The notes beneath the pieces are model-generated. The model did no database searches and was not told the DNA's origin. It saw only the letters and a list, made by a program, of their open reading frames with translations. A DNA stretch of 5,286 nucleotides from 73-13 sp035556395. GTDB lineage: Bacteria; Actinomycetota; Actinomycetes; Actinomycetales; Microbacteriaceae. Shown here in pieces: positions 1-5,050 of this stretch. A program made the position numbers and the translations under genes. Each line of letters starts with the position of its first letter. Position 1 is the first letter of the stretch. The DNA is taken from the NCBI GenBank assembly GCA_035556395.1, contig DATMFB010000248.1, forward strand, positions 1 through 5,286, written 5' to 3'.

Positions 1-306
1 GGAGGCTCCGACACCGGCATCACTGTTTCGGCGAACGCGAGAGCACCCCTGACGGCCCCGTTCTACGCCATCGAGGTGCAGCCCTCCGTCACGTTCACGT
101 TTGGCGGGATCGCCATCGACGACCAGGCACGGGCGATCGGCGCGCAGGGCGATCCGGTGCCCGGACTGTTCGCTGCGGGAGCAGACATCGGCGGACTGTC
201 CAACTTCGGCTACGCCGGCGGACTTGCGCCTGCGTACATCACCGGTCGCTGGGCGGGGCGGAATGCCGCCGCGCTCGCGCGTCGAGAGACTGCCCGTCGT
301 CGGTAA
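1..306 (+). CDS. FAD-dependent oxidoreductase, C-terminal fragment
   Basis: Partial gene: the frame is open from the first base and stops at TAA 304-306, giving the last 101 residues of a longer protein. The fragment looks like the C-terminus of the FAD_binding_2 family (fumarate reductase, 3-ketosteroid dehydrogenase, tricarballylate dehydrogenase TcuA). Visible landmarks are PFYAIEVQPSVTFTFGG at residues 20-36, corresponding to the substrate/cap-side segment before the last FAD-binding region, and PVPGLFAAGADIGG at 52-65, the typical 'GLFAAGE' flavin-contact motif. These are followed by FGYAGGLAPAYITGRWAGRNAA at 69-90, the glycine-rich stretch and final helix that close the FAD site. The family transfers hydride between FAD and a carboxylate or ketone substrate; the substrate cannot be read from this fragment. 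It is convergent with the pst operon and probably not functionally linked to it. Family call is confident, specificity is not. Confidence 0.85.
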   Translation, partial: GGSDTGITVSANARAPLTAPFYAIEVQPSVTFTFGGIAIDDQARAIGAQGDPVPGLFAAGADIGGLSNFGYAGGLAPAYITGRWAGRNAAALARRETARRR

Positions 307-322
307 TCCTGACGGGCCCGTC
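292..322 (+). terminator. Weak terminator-like inverted repeats at the oxidoreductase stop
   Basis: GCCCGTC at 292-298 pairs with GACGGGC at 311-317 (7 bp, 12-nt loop spanning the stop codon). The second arm also belongs to the perfect 12-base palindrome GACGGGCCCGTC at 311-322. No T-run follows, so this is only a candidate 3'-end structure for the oxidoreductase transcript. Confidence 0.25.
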
Positions 323-440
323 GCCAGCCGGCCAGTTACGCGATGGACGGGCGTCCGATGGCTAACAATGCATGCGAACGGGTGCAGTCCCGATGCAGGG
401 GCTCAGGATCTGTGCGGGACGCGCTACTAGAATGTCCTGG

Positions 441-518
441 CCGGACCGCGGTGACCCCGGGCTCCAATTTCAGCCGCTTCGAGCGGCCTTGCGCCGAGAG
501 GCGTCGATCGCGGTCCGG
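441..518. other. Nested inverted repeats in the convergent intergenic region
   Basis: The 215-bp gap (307-521) between two convergent genes holds no gene I can support. It contains a perfect 10-bp inverted repeat, CCGGACCGCG at 441-450 and CGCGGTCCGG at 509-518. Two smaller hairpins lie inside: GCCGCT-tcg-AGCGGC at 473-487 and CGCC-gaga-GGCG at 492-503, the latter with a GNRA-type loop on the plus strand. Together they could fold as a closed multibranch structure on either strand. Neither hairpin is followed by a convincing T-run. The likeliest role is a bidirectional transcription end or mRNA 3' protection; a small structured RNA is possible but unproven. The region is 78 nt long but has no tRNA features (no 7-bp acceptor stem with matching D, anticodon and T arms). 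Confidence 0.45.
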
Positions 519-521
519 CGT

Positions 522-821
522 TCAACGCCTGGGAACGAAGTCCCAGTCGATCTCGGTGCGCTCGGGCTTCTCGGTGTGCACCGTCGCGGGCAGCACGTCC
601 CCGACGGCCGGCCAGAAGTCGCGCCGGACGGTGTACTCGAGCTCCTGCTCGACGGAGCCGAACCGAGGCGCCTCGATCGTCGCCTCGATCCGGCAGGTCT
701 GATAGCGCGGGCGCGGCGCGACCTCGTTGACCGACCGCACGGTCACCGTGCCGCGCTCGGTCGCGTCCTTGACGAAGCGCTCGAGCCATTCAGCCGCCTC
801 GTCGAGCTCGTCGTCCGCCAT
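522..821 (-). CDS. Hypothetical protein at the end of the pst operon
   Basis: A 99-residue soluble protein; I do not recognise a named family. The ATG at 821-819 lies 22 bp after the pstB stop on the same strand, so it is probably cotranscribed with pst; the stop is TGA at 524-522. No clear Shine-Dalgarno precedes the ATG, so translation may depend on ribosomes leaving pstB. Residues 1-24 are acidic and helix-like (MADDELDEAAEWLERFVKDA), and about 25-95 look like alternating beta strands. The end (VGDVLPATVHTEKPERTEIDWDF, residues 73-95) resembles the 'G..lPv.vdp..p....vdwd' pattern I associate with small uncharacterised actinobacterial beta-rich domains. There is no signal peptide, membrane segment or metal-binding motif; the only cysteine is C43. 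Coding reality is supported by strand, operon spacing and natural composition. Function is unknown; its position suggests a link to phosphate uptake, but it could be a passenger. Confidence 0.75.
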   Translation of the reverse strand: MADDELDEAAEWLERFVKDATERGTVTVRSVNEVAPRPRYQTCRIEATIEAPRFGSVEQELEYTVRRDFWPAVGDVLPATVHTEKPERTEIDWDFVPRR

Positions 822-843
822 GCGTCGAGGGTAGTCGGAAGCA

Positions 844-1623
844 CTACCCGAACTTGCCGGAGACGTAGTCCTCCGTCGCCTGGACGCTCGGGTTGGAGAA
901 CATCTTCTGCGTCTCGTCGTACTCGATGAGCTTGCCGGGCTTGCCGGTCCCCGCGATGTTGAAGAACGCCGTGCGGTCGGACACGCGCGACGCCTGCTGC
1001 ATGTTGTGCGTCACGATCACGATCGTGTACTCCTGCTTGAGCTCCTCGATGAGGTCCTCGATCGCGAGCGTCGAGATCGGGTCGAGCGCGGAGCACGGCT
1101 CGTCCATCAGGATGACGTCGGGGGAGACGGCGACGGCGCGGGCGATGCACAGGCGCTGCTGCTGGCCGCCGGACAGGCTCGAGCCGGGCTTGTCGAGGCG
1201 GTCCTTGACCTCCTCCCAGAGGTTCGCGCCGCGCAGCGAGCGCTCGACGAGCGAGTCCTGCTCGGATTTGGCCATCCGCTTGTTGTTGAGCTTGACGCCG
1301 GCGAGGACGTTCTCCCGGATCGACATCGTGGGGAACGGGTTCGGACGCTGGAAGACCATGCCGACCTGTCGCCGCACGAGCACGGGGTCGACGCCGGGGC
1401 CGTACAGGTCGTCGCCGTCGATGAGCACCGAGCCCTCGACGCGGGCGCCGGGGATGACCTCGTGCATGCGGTTGAGGGTCCGCAGGAACGTCGACTTCCC
1501 GCAGCCCGACGGCCCGATGAACGCCGTGACCGAGCGGGGCTCGATCTCCAGGGTGACGTCCTCGACGGCCTTGAACTTGCCGTAGTAGACGTTGAGGTCC
1601 TTGACCTCGATGCGCTTCGACAC
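844..1623 (-). CDS. pstB: Phosphate ABC transporter ATP-binding protein PstB
   Basis: Cytoplasmic ATPase that powers phosphate import through PstC-PstA. The 259 residues match the family length (about 250-260). All ABC motifs are present: Walker A GPSGCGKST at 37-45, Q-loop Q92 in MVFQRPNPFPTMSI (a PstB hallmark), signature LSGGQQQR at 150-157, Walker B VILMDEP at 170-176 followed by CSALDP with the D-loop, and the switch histidine H206 in VTHNMQQA. The C-terminus EYDETQKMFSNP...EDYVSGKFG is typical of PstB. The start is GTG at 1623-1621: an AAGGA Shine-Dalgarno sits about 8 nt upstream, and the protein then begins at the usual point before the first strand. The frame stays open far upstream of this GTG, but there it only shadows pstA. 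The gene lies 26 bp after pstA and ends with TAG at 846-844. Confidence 0.98.
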   Translation of the reverse strand: MSKRIEVKDLNVYYGKFKAVEDVTLEIEPRSVTAFIGPSGCGKSTFLRTLNRMHEVIPGARVEGSVLIDGDDLYGPGVDPVLVRRQVGMVFQRPNPFPTMSIRENVLAGVKLNNKRMAKSEQDSLVERSLRGANLWEEVKDRLDKPGSSLSGGQQQRLCIARAVAVSPDVILMDEPCSALDPISTLAIEDLIEELKQEYTIVIVTHNMQQASRVSDRTAFFNIAGTGKPGKLIEYDETQKMFSNPSVQATEDYVSGKFG

Positions 1624-1649
1624 GGTGCTGGCTTCCTTCGGGTGGCGGC

Positions 1650-2741
1650 TCAGCGCCCGGTCTTCGGCGCGAAGAGCTTCGCGATGAGACGGGCGACGAG
1701 GTTGAGGATCATGACGATGAGGATGAGGACGAGCGCGCCGGTCCAGGCGCGCTCCGTGTAGGCGGCGAGGTCGGCACCCGGGTTCATGTACTGCGTGTAG
1801 ACGAAGACGGGCAGCGTCGTCATCCGGCCGGAGAACGGGTCGTAGTTCATCGAGGTCGTGAAGCCGGCGACGATGAGCAGCGGCGCGGTCTCGCCGATGA
1901 CGCGGGCGATCGCGAGCGTGACGCCCGTCGCGATGCCGGCGATCGCGGTCGGGATGACGACCTTGAGGATCGTCAGATACTTCGGGACGCCGAGCGCGTA
2001 GGCGGCCTCGCGCAGCTCGTTCGGCACGATCTTGAGCATCTCCTCGCTCGATCGCACGACGACGGGGATCATCAGGAGGGAGAGCGCGATCGCGCCGCCG
2101 ATGCCGGACCGGTAGCCGGCGTTCCCGGTGATGAGGGCGAACATCGCGAAGGCGAAGAGGCCCGCGACGATCGACGGGATGCCCGTCATGACGTCGACGA
2201 AGAACGTGATCGCCCTGGCGAGCCAGCCGCGGCCGTACTCGACGAGGTAGATGGCGGCCAGCAGGCCGACCGGGATGGAGATGAGCGCGGCGATGCCGGT
2301 GATCTGGAGGGTGCCGACGATCGCGTGGAGCGCCCCGCCGCCCTCGCCCACGACATTGCGCATCGACTGCGAGAAGAACTCGATGTCGAAGCGCCCCGAG
2401 CCGTTCGCGATCACGGTGTACGCGAGCGAGATGAGGGGCAGCAGGGCGATGACGAACGCCGTGACGACGAGTCCCGTGACGAAGCGGTCGCGGGCCTGCC
2501 GGGCGCCCTCGACGAGGGACGTGATGACCCAGATCGCGATGAGGTAGAGGATCTGCCCGAGGAAGAGCGCGAGCGCGATGTTGAAGTCCTTCGCGCCCGA
2601 GGCGGCGCCGACGACCGCGACGATCGCGCACAGGACCGCCCAGGACCCCACCAGGATCGTCCAAGGAGCCCATTTGGGCAGACGGCCATGGGTGAGCCGG
2701 TTCGGGAGCTCCGTGCGCTTCGACGCCGTTGCGACCGCCAT
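1650..2741 (-). CDS. pstA: Phosphate ABC transporter permease PstA
   Basis: Inner-membrane permease that pairs with PstC to form the phosphate channel. It has 363 residues, longer than the roughly 280-300 of classical PstA. The excess is N-terminal: a polar stretch (1-26), then two extra hydrophobic segments near 27-47 and 57-77, before the first conserved permease helix at about 87-111. The conserved BPD_transp_1 region follows, with helices near 136-166, 176-204, 213-230, 263-282 and 335-357. The coupling (EAA) loop, LREAAYALGVPKYLTILK at about 243-260, is the contact surface for PstB. ARVIGETAPLLIVAG (279-293) is characteristic of PstA. The ATG at 2741-2739 lies one base after the pstC TGA, and a GGGAG Shine-Dalgarno sits 9 nt upstream inside pstC, so coupled translation with pstC is likely. 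Confidence 0.97.
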   Translation of the reverse strand: MAVATASKRTELPNRLTHGRLPKWAPWTILVGSWAVLCAIVAVVGAASGAKDFNIALALFLGQILYLIAIWVITSLVEGARQARDRFVTGLVVTAFVIALLPLISLAYTVIANGSGRFDIEFFSQSMRNVVGEGGGALHAIVGTLQITGIAALISIPVGLLAAIYLVEYGRGWLARAITFFVDVMTGIPSIVAGLFAFAMFALITGNAGYRSGIGGAIALSLLMIPVVVRSSEEMLKIVPNELREAAYALGVPKYLTILKVVIPTAIAGIATGVTLAIARVIGETAPLLIVAGFTTSMNYDPFSGRMTTLPVFVYTQYMNPGADLAAYTERAWTGALVLILIVMILNLVARLIAKLFAPKTGR

Positions 2742-2742
2742 G

Positions 2743-3696
2743 TCAGTTCGCTCCCGAGAACGCGGCGCGGCGGGCGATGACCCAGCGCGCGAGTGAGTTG
2801 ACGATGAGGGTGATGATGAAGAGGATCAGGCCGGTCGCGATGAGCGCGTTGACCGAGATGCCGTGCGCCTCGGGGAAGTTGAGCGCGATGTTGCCCGCGA
2901 TGGTCGACGGGTTCTGACCGCTCGTCAGGACGAAGTTGATGACGAGCGCCGGCGAGAGCAGCATCGCGACGACCATCGTCTCGCCGAGCGCGCGACCCAG
3001 GCCGAGCATCGCGGCGGAGATGATGCCGGGGCGGCCGAATGGCAGCACCGCCATCTGGATCATCTCCCAGCGGGTGGCGCCGAGCGCGAGCGCCGCCTCC
3101 TCGTGGAGCTTCGGGGTCTGCAGGAAGACCTCGCGGCACAGGGACGTGATGATCGGGATGATCATGACCGCGAGGACGATCGCGACGGTCAGGATCGTCC
3201 GGCCCGTCGCGTCGACCTGACCGGCGAAGAATGGCAGCCAGCCGAGGTACTGGTTCAGCCAGTCGTAGATCGGGACGATCGCCGGCGCGAGGACCTTGAT
3301 GCCCCAGAGGCCGAAGACGACCGAGGGGACCGCGGCGAGCAGGTCGATGACGTAGCCGAGGCCCTGGGCGATGCGCCGGGGGGCGTAGTGCGAGATGAAG
3401 AGCGCGATGCCGAGCGAGAGCGGGAGCGCGAAGAGCAGGGCGAGCGCGGCGGACCAGACCGTGCCGAACGCGAGCGGGCCGACGTAGACCCAGAAGTTGG
3501 CCGGGCTCCCGTTCATCGAGGACACGTCGCCGAACAGCGCGGGGTAGGCCTCGGCGATGAGGAAGACCGCGACGGCCGCGAGGGCGAGGAGGATGAGGCT
3601 GCCGGCGACCATGGCCGCGGTCGAGAACGTCCTGTCGCCGGGTCGGGTCTTCGCCTTGATCGGCGCCGGCTCGGTCTCGGTCGCTGCGGCGGTCAT
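2743..3696 (-). CDS. pstC: Phosphate ABC transporter permease PstC
   Basis: Inner-membrane permease, partner of PstA. From the ATG at 3696-3694 it has 317 residues, the normal PstC size. After a polar N-terminus (1-22) the first helix lies at about 26-50, followed by an outside loop (about 51-68). Further helices are near 72-102, 112-140, 168-186, 225-255 and 283-305. The coupling loop is LHEEAALALGATRWEMIQMA at 197-216. LGRALGETMVVAML (233-246) is the PstC signature that matches the ARVIGETA segment of PstA. A GTG at 3777-3775 in the same frame would add 27 residues, but it sits in the loop of a 15-bp hairpin with no good ribosome site. The ATG has GGAAAG 6 nt upstream and gives the family's usual N-terminus, so I prefer it. 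The TGA at 2745-2743 is one base from the pstA ATG. Confidence 0.97.
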   Translation of the reverse strand: MTAAATETEPAPIKAKTRPGDRTFSTAAMVAGSLILLALAAVAVFLIAEAYPALFGDVSSMNGSPANFWVYVGPLAFGTVWSAALALLFALPLSLGIALFISHYAPRRIAQGLGYVIDLLAAVPSVVFGLWGIKVLAPAIVPIYDWLNQYLGWLPFFAGQVDATGRTILTVAIVLAVMIIPIITSLCREVFLQTPKLHEEAALALGATRWEMIQMAVLPFGRPGIISAAMLGLGRALGETMVVAMLLSPALVINFVLTSGQNPSTIAGNIALNFPEAHGISVNALIATGLILFIITLIVNSLARWVIARRAAFSGAN

Positions 3697-3728
3697 GGCC
3701 TGCTTTCCGGTCGCAAGTGGTGCTGAGA

Positions 3729-3752
3729 GGTCGGGCCGTCCCCGGCCCGATC
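3729..3752 (-). promoter_or_regulatory. Second stem-loop between pstS and pstC
   Basis: TCGGGCC at 3731-3737 pairs with GGCCCGA at 3744-3750 around a 6-nt loop; a G-T wobble and one further G-C pair extend the stem to 3729/3752. In the transcript it comes just after the 15-bp hairpin and about 30 nt before the pstC ribosome site. It may add to stalling or nuclease protection after pstS. Confidence 0.55.
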
Positions 3753-3755
3753 GCG

Positions 3756-3796
3756 AGGTGCGGGCTGCGGCGGTCACCCGACCGCAGCCCGCACCT
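3756..3796 (-). promoter_or_regulatory. 15-bp stem-loop after pstS (attenuator or mRNA stabiliser)
   Basis: AGGTGCGGGCTGCGG at 3756-3770 and its exact complement at 3782-3796 form a perfect, very GC-rich 15-bp stem with an 11-nt loop. In the pst transcript it starts 14 nt after the pstS TAA. There is no U-run, so it is not a canonical intrinsic terminator. Partial termination, or 3' protection of a processed pstS mRNA, would give more binding protein than permease, as is known for many ABC importer operons. That role is inferred; the structure itself is plain in the sequence. Confidence 0.75.
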
Positions 3797-3810
3797 GCGT
3801 TTGATGCTAC

Positions 3811-4902
3811 TTACTCGACGATCGTCGCGACGACCGACTGGATCGCGCTGATCTGCGAGGCCGAGAGCGGCGCGGCGCCGGTCTCGGCGGCGACCGCCTG
3901 GCCCTCCGCCGAGGTGACGAACTGGAGGTAGGCCTTCGCGACCGGTGCGACCGCGGCGTCCTGGTACTCGCCGCACGCGAGGAGGTACGAGACGAGGACG
4001 AGCGGGTACTCGGCCGGGTTCGTCGTGGTGCGGTTGAGCTTGATCGCGAGGTTGGTCGCCGACGCGTTGTCCGCGGCGGGCGAGCCCTCGACGACCGCGG
4101 CAGCGGCCTCATTCGAGAACGCGACGTACTCGTCGCCGACCTTGATCTTCGCGATGCCGAGCGTGCCGGCGCGCGACGCGGCCGCGTAGCCGATCGAGCC
4201 CGACGCCGACGTGACGGCCTCGATGACGCCCGAGGTGCCCTGCGCGCCGGTGCCGGTCGCGTACGGGAACGGGTCGGCGGCCTTCTCGGTCCAGATGTCA
4301 CCGGCGTTCTTGTTCAGGTAGTCGGTGAAGTTCTTCGTGGTGCCCGAGTCGTCCGAGCGGTGGACGGCCGTGATCGGGCCGGAGAGCGCCGCGCCGGCGT
4401 TCTGCGCGGTGATCGCCGGGTCGTCCCAGCTCGTGATGTCGCCCTTGAAGATGCCGGCGAGGGTCACCGCGTCGAGGTTGAGCTCGTCGACGCCCGGGAT
4501 GTTGAAGACGACCGCGATCGGGTCGATGAACGCGGGGACCTGGATGAACGAGTCGGCGACGCAGCCGGCGAAGCCGCCCGCGATCTCCTCGTCCGAGAGA
4601 GCCGAGTCGGTGCCGGCGAACGCGACGCCGCCGCCGATGAAGGCCTCACGGCCCGCGCCGGAGCCCGAGGGGTCGTAGGAGATGGTGACGGCCTCGTTGG
4701 CGGTCTGGAACGCGGCGATCCAGGACTCCTGCGCGGCGCCCTGCGAGGACGCGCCGGCGCCGGCGATCGTGCCGGAGAGCCCCGAGGCGACGGGCGCCTC
4801 GGACTGCGTGGGCGCAGGAGCTTCGTTGGTGGCGCAGCCGGTGAGCGCGAGTGCGCCGACGGCGACGATGGCACCCAGAGTGCCGAACTTCGTGAGCTTC
4901 AC
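3811..4902 (-). CDS. pstS: Phosphate-binding lipoprotein PstS
   Basis: Extracytoplasmic phosphate receptor, membrane-anchored by lipid, that delivers phosphate to PstC-PstA. It has 363 residues. The lipoprotein signal is basic residues K2 and K5, a hydrophobic core about 7-19, and lipobox LTGC with the lipidated Cys at 23. A flexible A/P/T/E linker (24-42) follows. Phosphate-site motifs match the PstS family: GAGASSQGAAQESW at 48-61, DPSGSGAGREAF at 77-88, AGTDSAL at 96-102, HRSDDSGTT at 181-189 (Arg and Ser/Thr ligands), and GTGAQGTSGV further on. C114 and C310 are the only cysteines after C23 and might form a disulfide (guess). The start is GTG at 4902-4900, with AAGGGA 5 nt upstream and the signal peptide starting correctly. 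An in-frame GTG at 4965 lies upstream of the probable -10 and would spoil the signal peptide. The stop is TAA at 3813-3811. Confidence 0.97.
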   Translation of the reverse strand: MKLTKFGTLGAIVAVGALALTGCATNEAPAPTQSEAPVASGLSGTIAGAGASSQGAAQESWIAAFQTANEAVTISYDPSGSGAGREAFIGGGVAFAGTDSALSDEEIAGGFAGCVADSFIQVPAFIDPIAVVFNIPGVDELNLDAVTLAGIFKGDITSWDDPAITAQNAGAALSGPITAVHRSDDSGTTKNFTDYLNKNAGDIWTEKAADPFPYATGTGAQGTSGVIEAVTSASGSIGYAAASRAGTLGIAKIKVGDEYVAFSNEAAAAVVEGSPAADNASATNLAIKLNRTTTNPAEYPLVLVSYLLACGEYQDAAVAPVAKAYLQFVTSAEGQAVAAETGAAPLSASQISAIQSVVATIVE

Positions 4903-4931
4903 GAGTTTCCCTTCGGAATGGTGACGAGACA

Positions 4932-4948
4932 CGGACCGGTGCGGTCCG
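4932..4948 (-). promoter_or_regulatory. Inverted repeat at the predicted pstS mRNA 5' end
   Basis: CGGACCG at 4932-4938 and CGGTCCG at 4942-4948 form a perfect 7-bp inverted repeat with a 3-nt spacer, between the candidate -10 and the pstS ribosome site. If transcription starts about 7 nt after the candidate -10, the hairpin would be at or very near the 5' end of the mRNA. It could be a 5' stabilising hairpin or an operator. The repeat is certain; its function is inferred. Confidence 0.5.
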
Positions 4949-4954
4949 GCCGTC

Positions 4955-4960
4955 ACGGTA
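4955..4960 (-). promoter_or_regulatory. Candidate -10 element of the pstS promoter
   Basis: The minus strand reads TACCGT, which fits the loose actinobacterial -10 pattern TAnnnT. It lies 27 nt after the two strong PHO-box units and 5 nt after the weaker in-phase unit at 4966-4976. No good -35 is seen at the 17-nt spacing, as expected for a promoter where a PhoP-type activator substitutes for -35 contacts. The call depends mostly on position. Confidence 0.35.
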
Positions 4961-4965
4961 CGCAC

Positions 4966-5009
4966 GAAGAGTGACCGGATCGGGGTCGGCAGGTGAACGC
5001 CGGGTGAAC
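4966..5009 (-). promoter_or_regulatory. PHO box: phased 11-nt direct repeats upstream of pstS
   Basis: On the minus strand two contiguous 11-nt units, GTTCACCCGGC (5009-4999) and GTTCACCTGCC (4998-4988), match the actinobacterial PhoP direct-repeat unit G(G/T)TCAYYYR(G/C)G known from Streptomyces. In exact 11-nt phase follow a degenerate unit, GACCCCGATCC (4987-4977), and a recognisable one, GGTCACTCTTC (4976-4966). The array sits 64 bp or more upstream of the pstS start, adjacent to the candidate -10. The expected regulator is a PhoP/RegX3-type OmpR-family response regulator activating under phosphate limitation; it is encoded elsewhere. Confidence 0.85.
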
Positions 5010-5022
5010 GGTCCCTGGGGCT

Positions 5023-5050
5023 CCCTGAGTGCGCGAAGCGAGTCGAAGGG
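5023..5050. repeat. Degenerate intergenic dyad repeat (CCCTGAG...TCGAAGGG type)
   Basis: CCCTGAGTGCGCGAAGCG followed by AGTCGAAGGG lies immediately after the stop codon of the phosphatase gene. CCCT/AGGG ends and an inner CGC-gaa-GCG give imperfect dyad symmetry. It resembles a short interspersed intergenic element (CCCTGAGC...GTCGAAGGG) that I recall being common in Microbacteriaceae and other high-GC genomes; I cannot check its copy number here. It may act as the 3'-end structure for the upstream gene. Confidence 0.5.

Noticed and set aside
424..432. TACTAGAAT as a plus-strand -10 element
   Set aside because: No matching -35 and no plus-strand gene downstream that I can support.
441..518. 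tRNA gene
   Set aside because: The length fits, but the outer stem is 10 bp and no D, anticodon or T arm pattern can be drawn on either strand.
372..929. Plus-strand frame of 185 codons over the intergenic region and the small gene
   Set aside because: Arg-rich shadow. The minus-strand 99-residue gene fits operon spacing and has natural composition.
1624..2673. Upstream continuation of the pstB frame (open minus-strand frame reaching 2673)
   Set aside because: It is a shadow of pstA: its sequence is Arg/His/Asp-rich without domain sense, while the overlapping frame encodes a clear permease. PstB proper starts at the GTG at 1623.
2863..3726. Long plus-strand frame rich in Arg/Asp/Glu opposite pstC
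   Set aside because: The antisense mirror of hydrophobic membrane-protein codons gives charged repetitive sequence; no domain and no ribosome site.
3775..3777. GTG as the pstC start
   Set aside because: It lies in the loop of a 15-bp hairpin, lacks a ribosome site and adds 27 residues not expected in PstC; the ATG at 3696 is better.
2411..3976. A 521-codon open frame on the minus strand across pstS-pstC-pstA
   Set aside because: Its translation is low-complexity and Arg-rich, and it overlaps three recognised genes in another frame; typical of GC-rich coding DNA.
4360..4974. Plus-strand 204-codon frame opposite pstS and its promoter
   Set aside because: Shadow of pstS with repetitive Arg/Gly/Asp content, and it reads across the control region.
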